Assembly (NCBI GenBank): GCA_026929865.2
Contig: CM049402.1
Span: 27,591,001-27,655,000, forward strand
Source of the DNA: Hyperoplus lanceolatus
Lineage: Eukaryota > Chordata > Actinopteri > Uranoscopiformes > Ammodytidae
Direction of reading: 5' to 3'
Length of the DNA: 64,000 bases
Position numbers and translations under genes: made by a program. Of this stretch, positions 15,365 through 29,200 are shown in pieces; the first letter of the stretch is position 1, and every line of letters begins with the position of its first letter. Under the pieces are notes generated by a model. It was not told the origin of the DNA, did not search any database, and saw nothing but the letters and a program-made list of their open reading frames with translations.

Positions 15365-17146
15365 GGGTTGCAAAATTTAATAGGGTTAGACTGACGCCGA
15401 TGGGCCTTTAATGTTGTCTTCCGTTGTTGAATGCATATATACAATTTTGGGTGAGGTCTTAATTTGTGTCTTTTTTATGATGTTATAAATGGAACTCTGA
15501 CCTGGATTTTGATGGCTGAACAATAAGAGGATTCTACATACAATGAACGTTGTTGCAGTTGTAGAATTACAGCATAAAAAGAGTATTTAGTTATCCTCAG
15601 TGGAGTTTAGTCCCCTGTGTGTACAGACTGCCTGCAGTCCTGCAGCAGCACTCGTATCTGCCTCATGCTGCAACTTCTCCTCCATGCTACTCTGCATCCG
15701 GAGAGGCATTTGACCCCAATAATCTATGCACATGAGGAATATATTATCCTGATGTAAGGCATAAACTGACAGGCTAATTGAACCATTTTGGGTTCTATGT
15801 TATTTCCCATGACCCCCCCCCCCCACAGCTGCGGCGGCTTCCTGGCTCTCCAATCTCATACTTGTATCTCAGATGTTTTTTCACGTTCCTCCAAAATAAA
15901 TGGATGCAAAATAATCACACTTGAATTTAAATGATGTGGGATCATATTCGCCGTGCCGCAGCACATAAATCACACTTACATTGGCTTCAATAAAACACCA
16001 TCTTCAAGGAAATCACATTTACATTAAGGTTTCATTCACATTTGTATTTAATTTTTTGTCACCGGGACTGTTTCCTATTATATCCAGGTGACAGTGACTT
16101 AGCTGACAGAGCAGGTTGTCATTTTCAAAACATGACAGGGGCATTATAACTCCCATCCCCTAGCGGCCAAAAATCAATTACTACAGCTTTGTATGCTCGC
16201 TGCACCCCAATTCACGACCACATTGTCCTTTTGATTTCCACTGTATTGCTGTTTTGTCCTGGTTTGGTTCCTTATCTATCCGATAGACTTTACACTGCAC
16301 TTGAGAATCTGAGAAAGAAGAAAATAAATTTGATGTATGCAAAACATTTACAATATACAGTATAATATAATATGTCTGAGATCAACAAATCATATACAGC
16401 ATTCGTATATTTATACCATATCTGCAGGTGTACAAATTAAAAATTTACAGGACATGATATTTGGGGATTTTTTGGTAGCAGCAAATGCAGTTGGCCATTT
16501 GAACAGACTGAAAGGAGAGCTCACTCACCACATGGTAGGCATAATAATACAGACAGTCATAAGAGTTCTCATTATAATTTGTATTATTCCAACTGCTTTC
16601 ATTACAACCCCAGCTGTGTCTCTGGAGGGAAGGCAATTGTTTTGGTCTTTATTCCAACACAGAGGTCAGAACCTTTGTACTGATGGGAGACATTGTGTTG
16701 CTTAAGGACACTCCAACTGGTGCTGGCCGGGACTGGGTGTTTTCTCCACGCCATTCTCTTTCCAACTGAGTCATAAAACCATAAAACCAAAGTGCTGCTG
16801 TTTCCTAAAAACTGCTGCGCCACAAAGCCTCATTCTGTGATTAATCAGTCTGAGCAAGAAAAAACCCCACCGAATTTGATCTCCTTTCATCTCTTCTCCC
16901 CTCTTCATCTGTCTTTCTCTATCTTTCCCCGAGTGATTTCCCAAGAAGAAATAATTGGCACAGCTCCCCGTCCCGTGGGAAGAAGCTCATCTAAATTCTC
17001 CCACATAAACACACACTCACTCTGGGGCCTCAGTCTCCACCAAGAAGTCCCCCAAAGAAAGAAGAGTCGTCTCCTCTTCCCTCTTTCCCAGAGAAACTCC
17101 CCTTTGCCCTGGCCATCAGCAGCTGGCCGTCAAGTCCTGCTGTGGT
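15365..17146. other. Unique non-coding DNA
   Basis: Contains a 12-base C run at about 15813-15824. No exon, repeat family or RNA gene is recognised. Confidence 0.45.
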
Positions 17147-17552
17147 GGCAAAAATAAAACCTGAAAATGTTCTTCCCATAACTCTCTCTCCTCCCCCCAA
17201 GTGCATTGTGGGATCGGTCCCAGCAGGCCGTGGTTCGTGGAGGTCCCTGATCGCTCGTCATGGATCTCTTTTGTTCTTCACGCACTCTGCTGCAGAGAAC
17301 GGACTCCCAGATGGGTTCGCCTAAAGGAGGCATTTTACCAGCAAAAGTCCAAGTCTCTTCTAATGTTAGACTCTTCTTATGTTTTACACTGTAAAAACAA
17401 TTCTAGAACAATATTAATTAGATCCCCTTACACTTTACTGACTTATAGTACGGTTTCTCCAGGAACCGCCGCCTGCTGGGACCGATCCCACAATGCACTT
17501 GGGGGGAGGAAGAGAGTTATGGGAAGAAAATGTTCAAGTTTTATTTTTGTCC
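17147..17552. mobile_element. Foldback element with ~100-bp inverted arms
   Basis: The left arm (17147-17246) and the right arm (17453-17552) are reverse complements at roughly 90 percent, with a few substitutions and one or two small indels. They include an exactly shared AAGTGCATTGTGGGATCGG. The loop of about 206 bases is AT-richer and unrelated to the arms. The outer ends read G(A)CAAAAATAAAAC. No target duplication is obvious. It is best called a foldback/MITE-type DNA element of unknown superfamily; a local inverted duplication is the alternative. Confidence 0.7.
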
Positions 17553-18078
17553 AAGTTCCCGGGGAGAATTGGACATGTACAAAGGCATTCATAATACTAT
17601 AGAAAAATAGGGTTATTTTCACCGATGGCCATGGACATCGGAGGGAAAATATGATTGTTTTATAAACAAAATTAAGTTACTTGTAGGAGGTTTAAGCTAA
17701 CGCCAGTTAGCTATGTATTTCTGTTTAAGTTTACGCATTATAAATGTTGACAATTTCCACAGTTAGCCTAATTCTCAAAGCCTTATACCCCCAACATCAA
17801 GCTAACATCCTACCGTTGTGTGGTTATTCCTACACATAAAACACATTAGTCTTACATGTCATAGCACTGATTCTAGTTCAGTCACATACAATTGCAAAGC
17901 AGCAGGAAAGGTTGCTGTTGGGATTGTAAATTGTTTTTAACAGTGTATATCCGCATGTGGTGATAAAGACTAGAGTGTAAAGTCTCTGGATTATTACTGC
18001 CTCTGTGTTAGATGAGTCGAAATGTTCTACCGTTGTTTTCCTGAGTTAAAGAGGCAGCCTCCAACCATTTTACACAAA

Positions 18079-18080
<2 letters not shown>
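17553..18080. other. Unique non-coding DNA
   Basis: AT-rich with a few TTAGC motifs. Nothing supported. Confidence 0.45.

Positions 18081-18153
<73 letters not shown>
18081..18153. repeat. (CA)n microsatellite
   Basis: A pure array of about 36 CA units. Confidence 0.97.
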
Positions 18154-18158
<5 letters not shown>

Positions 18159-18806
18159 TGTAATAATGGAGCTTAGCCCTGTAACATGATTTTTTTTCAC
18201 TCTGTTTTTGCGTCATTAATCTTCATTTGTGCCTGGGAAATAAATACATTAATACATAAATGGGTCAGTCCAGCATCAGTGTGGTTCACGTTTTTTTCCC
18301 TCCTCACTGCATTGGAATAGACATTGTGATGCAGCGTGTCCTGATGGAGATGCATGAAATATGATTATTTTACTCATCATACAGTCACTGTCATGTCCCT
18401 CAGTCTAAATGCACAATGTATTGTATTTTTGTCATGTAGCCTAAACCATGGGTTAAGAATATACACAAACATTGGTATCCCAGAGGAGCTTTTGTTCATA
18501 CAGTTGTGATATTAGAATTGTTGAATATCAGTTGCAAATTAGAACAAGGAGGTTGACATACACGTTTGATCCCTCTCGGCTGCTCATAATCACAGTCATG
18601 AATTTGACATGAATGTAACCTTGCTGTTTTGGTGAGCACTTCTCCCTTGAGCACTCTTCAGCCCAACTTGTGTCCTTGCCCACACACTCTCAAAATCTAC
18701 AGTGCAATGTTATCATGTCATTAAAGTATTGTCCAGGCTTTTAAAAGTTTGAGAAGCTTGTTCATACTGTGTTCCTAAGTGGTACACAACATTAGCAAAC
18801 GGCCTT
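18154..18806. other. Unique non-coding DNA
   Basis: Spacer between two CA arrays. AT-rich, with no feature supported. Confidence 0.45.

Positions 18807-20649
<1,843 letters not shown>

Positions 20650-20682
<33 letters not shown>
20650..20682. repeat. (CA)n microsatellite
   Basis: About 16 CA units. Confidence 0.95.
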
Positions 20683-20686
<4 letters not shown>

Positions 20687-20830
20687 TCACAGGTAATCCC
20701 TGTACTCAACTCTGAGCTCTCTCTCTAATCATGGCCGAAGCCGCGCTCAGTGTCCACACCTCCACGGCTGGTTGAATCCTATTGGCTCAGGCAGCCAGAG
20801 CAAATAACCATTTAACAGACTCATGCTGCC

Positions 20831-20934
<104 letters not shown>

Positions 20935-21208
20935 CGTGTGTGTGTGTGCACATGCATGCGTGTGTGGGTGTGTGTTTCTGTGCAGGCCTGTGTGCGTGTG
21001 TCAATGAGCACCATCGCAATGTGACCAAACAATGGTCTGTTTTTAGGCCAGTTGCCAGCAGCTGCCATGCCGCTTTTTGTTTGACTCGCTCTTTATACAT
21101 TGTCCCCCTCCGACTTTCTGCCTCTCTGGTAGAATCAGCGGGGGGGAGGGGGGTTGGCTGAGTTTTACAGGTGATGCTGGAAGCTCCCGGCTTGGCTTCC
21201 CTTCTAAA

Positions 21209-21236
21209 TGTGACAGCGGAGCAAAGCGCTGTCACA
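21209..21236. repeat. Perfect 10-bp-arm hairpin
   Basis: TGTGACAGCG and its exact inverse CGCTGTCACA flank an 8-base loop. TGACAG is also a TALE-homeodomain-like core, which is suggestive only. Confidence 0.85.
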
Positions 21237-21360
21237 CACTCGCTGCTAATACAGTGTCTCTCTCCCTCTCTCGCAGCACTGAAAGAGACCTGACACCGTC
21301 CCATGCTCTGCCGGCGCTGGCAGGTTGACATTTGTGAGGGAAGAGAGCAAGCAAAGGAGG

Positions 21361-21363
<3 letters not shown>

Positions 21364-21407
<44 letters not shown>
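21364..21407. repeat. (GA)n microsatellite
   Basis: About 22 uninterrupted GA units. Confidence 0.95.
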
Positions 21408-21408
<1 letters not shown>

Positions 21409-21410
21409 CA

Positions 21411-22985
21411 GCCCCGAAGAAGGAGAGGAAAGGTAGAGAAAGGGAAATGTCATGCAGAGCTTTGGGATTGCACAGACCGCAGGAAGAGGGCATCCTGAGG
21501 GATACAGAGAGGAATGTGCTGGCAGAGGATTCTGGGAATTTTCCCTTCATCTGACATTTTAAGAAATGTTTCCTTTTTCTCTGCCATAATTCCTTTTTTC
21601 ATCCTTTTTTCAAAGTTGCTAATTAACATGCTGATATTTTAAAGGTATTGCCGTGACCACCTTCTTAGTTTAGTGTGTAAGTTAGCATGCTAACATTTGT
21701 AGCTCTGGAAAACTGAAGAACAACGGTGGCTGATGGGTATTTCATTAGGTATGGCTTGAAAAAATCTGGTGAAAGGAAAGGTGAAAATAACCAGCTATAG
21801 CACTTAGGAAGATGATCATTTGTGATGTTGTTTCCCACAATCCACTTTGACTGCCTTCAATCATTGACCGTTCAGCAAGTGAAACGACTTTTCCCTTCTG
21901 CCTGCTCTCTCAGCCCGATCTGATTTTATATTCACACTGCTGACACAAGGAGGGGCGACTCATCCTTTGTAAAGTGACACATTCCTTTAAACCCCCCAGT
22001 GCCGTCTGTCTAGCAGGAGAACACTCGAACAGAAGTCAGTATATGTTTGTGTAATGGCGGCGGCTCGCAGTAACACGTGGATGGGTTGGAGGCTGACTGC
22101 GCTGCAAATACCAGCTGCCAATCGTCCGACTCCTGACCTTTTCTGTGATTCTTCTGCCTCTGAGGAGAGAGACTCACATAGCTGCTGGCAGGCGCTGGAA
22201 CAATGCCTCGCTGTTAAAAAAAAACTCTCCTCACTTCTACTCGCAGAGTGGAGTGCAGTCAGGAACAGTGGAGCCTCAAAAGGTCTAAGAGTAGCTATCA
22301 GACCCACTGAGAAAATAAATAGACTCAACTTAGATCCTCATCCTTGGCAAAACAAAAGTTTGTTGATATGCTGTGTATATGACGGCACACTATAGTGTTC
22401 CTTAATCAAGTTTGAGACAGTCCTTCAGGTCTTTTATCGACTTCAGTTGAATACATGGTGTTTTTCTGTATTTGTCTGTGCAGAGCATTTATCATGCTCT
22501 TGGATCACCAAATGGGCAGCTAACGATTAGCAAGCAGCGAACTCGTACCATGTCGGGCGGTGGCATGGATAACTTTATATCTTCAAATATTGTATACGTG
22601 CTGTACTTGCACATGGCTTTCCTCTCTACTTGGTTGTTGTTCTTCTGTTGAACTTCAGCATATGCTGGTCTGCGTCACACAATTGCTGTGTTCACTGTTG
22701 CTGGTTTACATGGTACATGTGACACTGTACATTTGCTTTCTCTGAGCTTTTTAATGCTTTTTTGGGCAGCACATATTTTTATAATTATAGTGGATATTAT
22801 AATGATCCCCTATGGGATAATGCACTTGGTAGAATATCTGTTCCCTGTAGACTCCCTTTCCTTTCAATTTTGAACCGACATGTTCCTTTGCTTTTTTATT
22901 TACCCTCTCATATTCTATCCATTTCCCATATATTTCTTCATTTTTCTTCGCTTCTGTTTCTTCTTTTTTTCTTGAACAAAAACAG
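21411..22985. other. Unique non-coding DNA
   Basis: A 113-codon ATG-started frame at 22054-22395 overlaps an equally long frame on the other strand, and neither has a recognisable domain. A strong pyrimidine tract runs from about 22925 to 22974. Confidence 0.4.
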
Positions 22986-23041
22986 ATGCAGAACAATATG
23001 ACAGGCGGAAACAGAGACAAATGATCTGCTCCGTTCTTTGA
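22986..23041 (+). CDS. Weak candidate terminal exon (unknown protein)
   Basis: After a long pyrimidine tract and a CAG at 22983-22985, one frame reads AEQYDRRKQRQMICSVL and then stops at 23039-23041. The end, Cys-Ser-Val-Leu, has the form of a CaaX prenylation box, and the upstream residues are basic, as is common next to such boxes. I do not recognise the protein and no upstream exon was found. A frame this short is easily due to chance. An alternative splicing model on the opposite strand (23068-23227) covers adjacent sequence. Treat this as a lead only. Confidence 0.12.
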
Positions 23042-23332
23042 CTCGGAGCCCCCTGCCTCCTTCATGAACTGTGAGCAGGAGGCCCAGGTGGCCTTAGCTG
23101 CAGCCTCTGGCGGTGATATCTGTCTTCATAAAAACAAAAAAAAGCAAACTGTTACTAACACAGTAAAACAAAAACTCTCACCTGAGTAGACGACGAGAGG
23201 CCTCCTGAGCGCTGGAGCTTCATCCATCCGGAGCCTGAACGTCAGCGGAACAAACCAGAGACTGAGAGGGACGCTTCAGCTGCTGCGTGACAGGCATGAC
23301 CGATGACGGACGAGTGAGCTGGTCGAAAGAGA

Positions 23333-23350
23333 CCCCCCCCCCCCCCCCCC
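23333..23350. repeat. Poly(C) run of 18
   Basis: Eighteen consecutive C residues, the longest C homopolymer in the window. Its length may be unreliable in an assembly. Confidence 0.9.
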
Positions 23351-24404
23351 TCATTCTCATGTTTACAACTCACAGAACACACACATTATTTTTCTCTGTA
23401 GCAAACAATGAATGGATGTCATTTGTTAGAAAACATTAGAAAAAGTTGCCGTGAAGACGAAAGTTGTCGGAGTGTAAAGAAGCACCGTGGGGATTTCTCT
23501 ACCCCTACCTTTACTTGCCACTTGTTTTGTTTTTTTAAAGGTGTCAATCAAAGCTGTCAATTTTTCTTCTTTTTTGGTCTATTTCCAACACAAACAACAA
23601 CACCTCTCCTGCATACATCTAACGAGTGTCTCATGGGAGTAAAAACCAAACAGAGCCTGATGCTGACGCCCTACGCCCCCCCTCCCCCCACACACACACA
23701 CACACACACACCTTGAATCAACTGAATCAACATTCACATGACACAGGGGTTCATAGTGTGGTTTCACACACTATGAAGTCACCGTGTGACTGCCTCCAGG
23801 TGTTTACAACCCCCGGATCACAGACGTGCGGGTTGGATACAAGGATGCTGCATTGAGCTGTTTCTGTATCTGAAGATCCCTGTCTTTACTTCAGTGCGTT
23901 ACAACAGTTGGTGTGTGAGGGGTTAGGGAAACAAGTTGTTCCGCTTTTTGCTGCTCTCTCTTTAGCAAATAACAAAACAATAAAAAAATAAATTGTTATA
24001 TTGCAAGAATTTCTTAAGATCATTTTGTTCAACAACGTATTTGCTCACATACATAAATATGACAACAATTTGGAAACACATTGAATGTAGGCGAGTAACA
24101 CCTTATGTTTGTTTACAGGAAAACTAGGAAATAAGACCAACTTTGAAATGATTGAGCGTCTACCATGCTCACACTAGACGTACCCCCTTTTTTATCAGAC
24201 AGTCAGTACCCGAGGACGTTGAGTTTATTTACTGGATGTGGTGTAAAAAAGTAATAACGCGCCTGTAGATTTGACTGAACCTCAAGTGTGTCCCCATCAC
24301 CTTCTGAACAAGACTTTCCCACTCCTGGAACTTTGGACGGATCCGTTGTGTGGGAAGCTGTAGTTTGAGAACAATCAGTTCTATTTGTTTGCATGGGGAC
24401 AAAA

Positions 24405-24409
<5 letters not shown>

Positions 24410-24438
<29 letters not shown>
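24410..24438. repeat. (CA)n microsatellite
   Basis: About 14 CA units. Confidence 0.95.
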
Positions 24439-24442
<4 letters not shown>

Positions 24443-24479
24443 TAACGGTAAAGTATAGCACACTCCTGGCTGCTATTGT

Positions 24480-24860
24480 TCCACCTTCAGCTTGTCACAG
24501 ACTCATCACGGCTTATTGTGTGGAAGACAAAACCATCGAGCCCATTGATCTGTAAATCAGATTTCTGTATGGCGCGCTGCAAACACAGATCCATTGTTTG
24601 TTGGAACAATATGGCAGTGAATGATGAGCTGTGTAACTGATAGCAGCGGCGCTGATAAACAACAGTCTGCATAACAATGGCCTCGCAGTCACAGCAGATT
24701 GAATGAAAAAAAAATAAAAAATATCCTCCAACACACACAACATAAAATGCCGGAAAGTTTCTGGAGACGAATTAGCAGTCGGAATGCAACATTGTAATTA
24801 ACTAAATACTCTGAGGCCACAAAAACTTCCATTCTCAACCTCTGCGAAACAATCAAATAA
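24480..24860. promoter_or_regulatory. Candidate conserved non-coding block with SOX-type sites
   Basis: This is complex, repeat-free sequence with two inverted SOX-like cores: CATTGTT at 24592-24598 and AACAATG at 24673-24679. A further ACAAT lies at 24606 and several TAAT/ATTA cores are present. Open frames on the minus strand have no domain. The motif density resembles vertebrate developmental enhancers. Conservation cannot be judged from one genome. Confidence 0.28.
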
Positions 24861-24954
24861 TTGCAGTATTATTTCTATCCCTAATTAAGTATCTAAGGCT
24901 TCTTACAAGGGTGAAAAAAAAAATTAATCCCTCTTCTAAATCCTATATAATTTA

Positions 24955-25480
24955 ATGTGAGAGAAATCAAATAAATAAGAGACTCCGGCTGTACTGTGAG
25001 AGGGTTTGATATGGGTGATTAGGTGAGCACGGCGTGAAGAAGCCCATTAGGATTGTATGGTGTCATCGCAGCAGCTCCGGGCGGCGGCCCTAATCCACTC
25101 CATAACCCATTGCTGCCTGCCACCACCAACACCACCATTTTCTCTCTCCAACTTCAGCAGCAGCAGCAGCAGCAGCAGCAGCAATAGCAGTAGCAGCACA
25201 GACGAGCTGTCATTGATTGGTTTTTATCCCATTAAGGAGATGGGAGGCAGATAAATGCCGAGGTAATGAGGGGCAATTACCAGCCATGATAAGCTTTATT
25301 ACAGAGTGAAAGTGTCCGCGTGTCAGCAATGCGACGGGGAGAGTCGAAAAAAGCTGAGAGTTTTTCAGGGATAATGAGTGATCACAGTGTTACTGTACAG
25401 GTTGGATCTCATGCTAGCGTGCCAGTGAATGCATTTTCCTTTTAAGACTCGGCTGAATCTAAAAACTAAAGCGGGATATT
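24955..25480. promoter_or_regulatory. Candidate conserved non-coding block with homeodomain-type sites
   Basis: The block is dense in homeodomain-like cores: GGGTGATTAG near 25013, CCCTAATCC near 25088, CCCATTAAGG near 25228 and GGCAATTACC near 25272. It is interrupted by a CAG repeat (25155-25183). It has no open frame of note and differs in texture from the AT-rich flanks. Confidence 0.28.
25155..25183. repeat. (CAG)n microsatellite
   Basis: Nine uninterrupted CAG triplets, then interrupted CAATAG/CAGTAG copies. They sit in non-coding sequence; the frames through them read as poly-Ser or poly-Gln but have no gene context. Confidence 0.93.
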
Positions 25481-26249
25481 GCCGAGCGCACCGGAGCGCT
25501 TAACGTTTTAAGTTTTTTCAAGTTCAATGGTAGGGGAGGTTGCTCACTTAGAGAGCTCTTATCAATAGACTATATAAAAAAAGGGCTGTCCCCTGAAAGT
25601 CCATGATTTGAATTATCAGTCGGTACCCCGGCAGTCGATATACCTGTAGATTCCTCAAGTCGAGCCATTGGGTATCTTTTTGTCAGTCAGAGTACATTAC
25701 AATGAAACAGGATAAAAGCAGAACACCAAAGTAGTCATGCCATGCCATATGTGTCATCAAAATCCATAGATGCCAGTTGTGACCATGCACATTGAGCATT
25801 GTCTCGAGCAAGCTGCAAAACGAAACTGGAAATGGCAAAAGCAGAAGCAAAAACCAATGCAGACTTAGTTCTGATATCTGTAGTGATGCTGTAGTACAGA
25901 TGGGTCACCTTGGAAAACAATTAAGCTCCTATAGGCTGTGAGCGTCTCGTTACTTGTTAGTGGGTCTTAACAGGAAGACTATCATCTCTGTTTCATCCGT
26001 ACTTTATATACAGGCACACTTGAGTTTTCAAAAATGTATAAATTACTATAAATAAATTTGCCTTTATAAAAAGCTTTGTTGTCGGTGATTTAAAACTCTG
26101 TTGTCTTTTCATTCAGACAGAAGACAAAATATCTAAATCAATGCACTTTTCTGATGGCCAAATTGTATTGCAAATAGTCGCATCCCTGAATATAAAAGGC
26201 TGATTAGATTCGACTGAGAAATTTCCGAGTTGGGGACAATATATAAAAC
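25481..26249. other. Unique non-coding DNA
   Basis: Nothing supported. Confidence 0.45.
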
Positions 26250-26276
26250 ATATATATATATATATATATATATATA
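26250..26276. repeat. (TA)n microsatellite
   Basis: About 13 TA units. Confidence 0.93.
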
Positions 26277-29200
26277 AACACAAACTGTTTTTTTTGTGAG
26301 GACCACCCAGAAACATTGTTGCACTTTCTTTTGGCATTGTTCAGGCTTCTGCATCGCTGAAGCAAGGCGAGCTGATAATCCACTGCAGGTCAGCTTAAAC
26401 AACTTTTTTTATTTGCCGTCTTCGAAATGTGTCTAGTGCTGTTGTCAGTGTTGCCAGGTGTACGATAATTATCATGTCTCTACAATCAATTAGCCTTTTG
26501 TACGATGAAAGATCTATATGGAAGCAGCTATTAACCTAAATGTAATATCATTTCACATGTCATGGCTTCATATCTTTTTCATTAAGACTGAAATAGTATG
26601 GAGCTGATTTGGAATCAGCCTCATTATTCATCATATGCTAACCATGTCAATAGTCAATTAGAGAGAGCTGACCCTGGATATCCCAGTAATGATCCAATCA
26701 CGTCTCTGCTCACATCTTTTGAGGCAGCCACTGTCGACATTCACAACTGGAGAGTTTGCATAGGTTCTTTGGTGGTAAAACGTCATATTCTGTTGCAATT
26801 GAAAAAAGACACTTGGTGGAACACATTGTGCTATACAGTAAGATGTTAGTGATTACATCACTTCTGCATTGAAGTTTGAAGACGTGGAACAAATGAAGAC
26901 ATTTAAAGCTAAAGTGCAAAACTAATACAGAAACATGTTGTGGGCCCTTCTTGAGCATATCTGTCAGTGTCAGAGGCTCACAGCAGTTTCAATTAATCGT
27001 CTGTCAACTTGATTGGCGATGTTTTACGTAACTGATGTTCATTTGTATGACAACATTTACACACTTTAGCTTTAACTCTTTACATTTGGCCAAAAAGGAT
27101 AATCTGTTGGCCATATCAGCTGCAGTATGTCACTGTTTCTTTATCTTCCTTGACTTGTGCCATTTTATATCGATGTAACGTCCACCTGCCCCTCAACAAC
27201 AGGTCCAATATAACTAAAGAGCTTTGAGATGTTCAACCATAGTGATGCTCCATTTTAGATACTTTCCTTTTTTCTTTATAGTTTTTGCTCTAACTTAAAA
27301 GAAAATTCCCAAGCGAGCAGAGGCAAAGCTTTAATTAAAAGTCAGTAAAATGAGCGGCAACACACTTTCATTTGTCTTTTTCCCCAATTTGTTCAACCAT
27401 CTTTCAAACTGACCTATTTTGTCAGCCTATGAAACAGTGTTTGTAAGTAAAGCCTCTGGTGCATCTCACTTTCTCGACCGCCTCCAGTAATACATACAGG
27501 CAGGAATCAGGGAGGCTGCTGGGGGGGTACATACTGTTGTTACTGTTGTTATCTGATTCCCTGAGGAGTTGAATGGAGCGAATGATTTATATTAGAAAAA
27601 AAAATCTTTAAAAGAATTTCTTAACATGAGCTGATCAAAACGGTTCAAGCCTAACCTCAAAAGCACTTTTGATCAGATGGTTAAAAGTTTTATCAGACGC
27701 CTGCGTCTTCTGACAAGCTGGGGAGGGAATGAGAGAATAACAGAACATGTTGATCCGGCAAATGAAATAAAAGTGAGTAATAAATAAAGACAGCGTTTCT
27801 TACATTCGGTATTAAACGAAGGGGAATCTTTCCATCTCTGAAGTTTACAATGTTTTTTTAATCCATTCACTCTGCAATATGAATAAATGAATACATCAGG
27901 GTTTTTTTTTCCTTTGAGGTAGAACACATCTTTGACTAGACAGGAGGAGTGAAAATGGCAGCTTTAATTGGCACATCCAGCTGTTTTTTTTGTTTTGTTT
28001 CTGGATTGGCAATGGAGCTTGGATGGAAGTAGAAACTCTCTTCACATGATGATGGGTTGATGTGAAAGTCAGCGGCAGTCAAGACTGGGAGCTCGGTCCA
28101 TTACGGCTGCAGTTCGGAGACAAACTGCTGCTGTCAGGTGAACAAAAAAACCTCGACTGCATCAATCCCTTTTTTCTCAGCAACCTTCACTGAGCTTTAT
28201 GGTTCTGATTCCTTGTTGATAAAGCTTTTGATGGCTTTAGCTGCACTGTGTGTAGGCTTCATCTAACAAGAACACTGAAGATCTGTTTGGTCAGTGTAGC
28301 GGCTTGCTCTCCTTCACCTTCAACACAATGTACGGGTGACACTGCATTTGGCACCTACAACACATCGGGCTGGATATGCACACATCTTAAAGTCTGCAAA
28401 TCTCTCCTCAAAATCACACACTGCGCATCAGCTTGTTTTAGCTCCTCATCAAAGCTGTATGCTTACACTGATTGCATCATATTCATTAAAATTCAGACGG
28501 ATTATTATTTTATTTTTTTACCCTTGAAACTATTTTACTCTTTCAAGCAAGATTGAATAAACTTAAAATAGTTAATTATATGACTAGGCAAAGATAGGGG
28601 GGACTTGGTCGTCTTACTATGAGCAAATATGAATGTAATGCATATACAAATAAAATGTAATGATGAATAATATAATTTTTGTTCAGTTTTGAATCCATTT
28701 AAGGAGAACATGTTTACATGTTGCCCCCACAAAAGCAGTTTGATTGGTTACATCTTTTTTATTTCCTATTCTTCGGACTTCATCGCTCAAGACTTTTTGT
28801 ATGGTTAAAACTCTTTAGTAAAACAATTTAAATGTTGCGTTTGTACAAAATGAAGCTATAGAAATAAAATGTAACAACTCTGCAACACTGTGGTTGTTGT
28901 TGTTTGTATTGAGGAACACAGCAGTTATTTCCTCTGATATGTATTTTGGAAGCGATGCAGGGGGAAAGTCTTGGGTTTCAGAAAACTGATTCCACAGAGC
29001 AACAGCAGCAACTGAGCTGAGAGAAAAAGATAAAATATTGAGAGACACAGGTGTATGAAAGTATGCGGTTGGCATTGTGCTTTTGACGTTTTTTGTTTTG
29101 TTTTTCTGTTCTGATGTTTTTTTATGTATTCATCCTCCGCTGATCCTGACTCAAGGTGATAGACATGGTAATGAAATATGCCTTTGTGTGTTTTCATTTC

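Larger units (their letters stand above)
21050..21410. other. GC-richer patch with hairpin, acceptor-like site and (GA)n
   Basis: The patch contains a GGGGGGGAGGGGGG run (about 21140), a perfect 10-bp-arm hairpin (21209-21236) and a strong pyrimidine tract ending CTCTCTCGCAG at 21276. It ends with (GA)n at 21364-21407. This is the kind of sequence found around fish 5' untranslated exons. No coding frame can be assigned after the acceptor-like site. Confidence 0.3.
23042..24479. other. GC-richer then AT-rich non-coding DNA with C run and (CA)n
   Basis: A GC-rich segment (about 23170-23330) is followed by an 18-base C run at 23333-23350. A short (CA)n lies at about 23689-23712 and a second at 24410-24438. 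A minus-strand donor-like site at 23181-23175 is discussed among the findings. Confidence 0.5.

Noticed and set aside
22054-22395. An ATG-started 113-codon frame, MAAARSNTWMGW...
   Set aside because: An equally long frame overlaps it on the other strand and neither resembles a protein family. No splice context.
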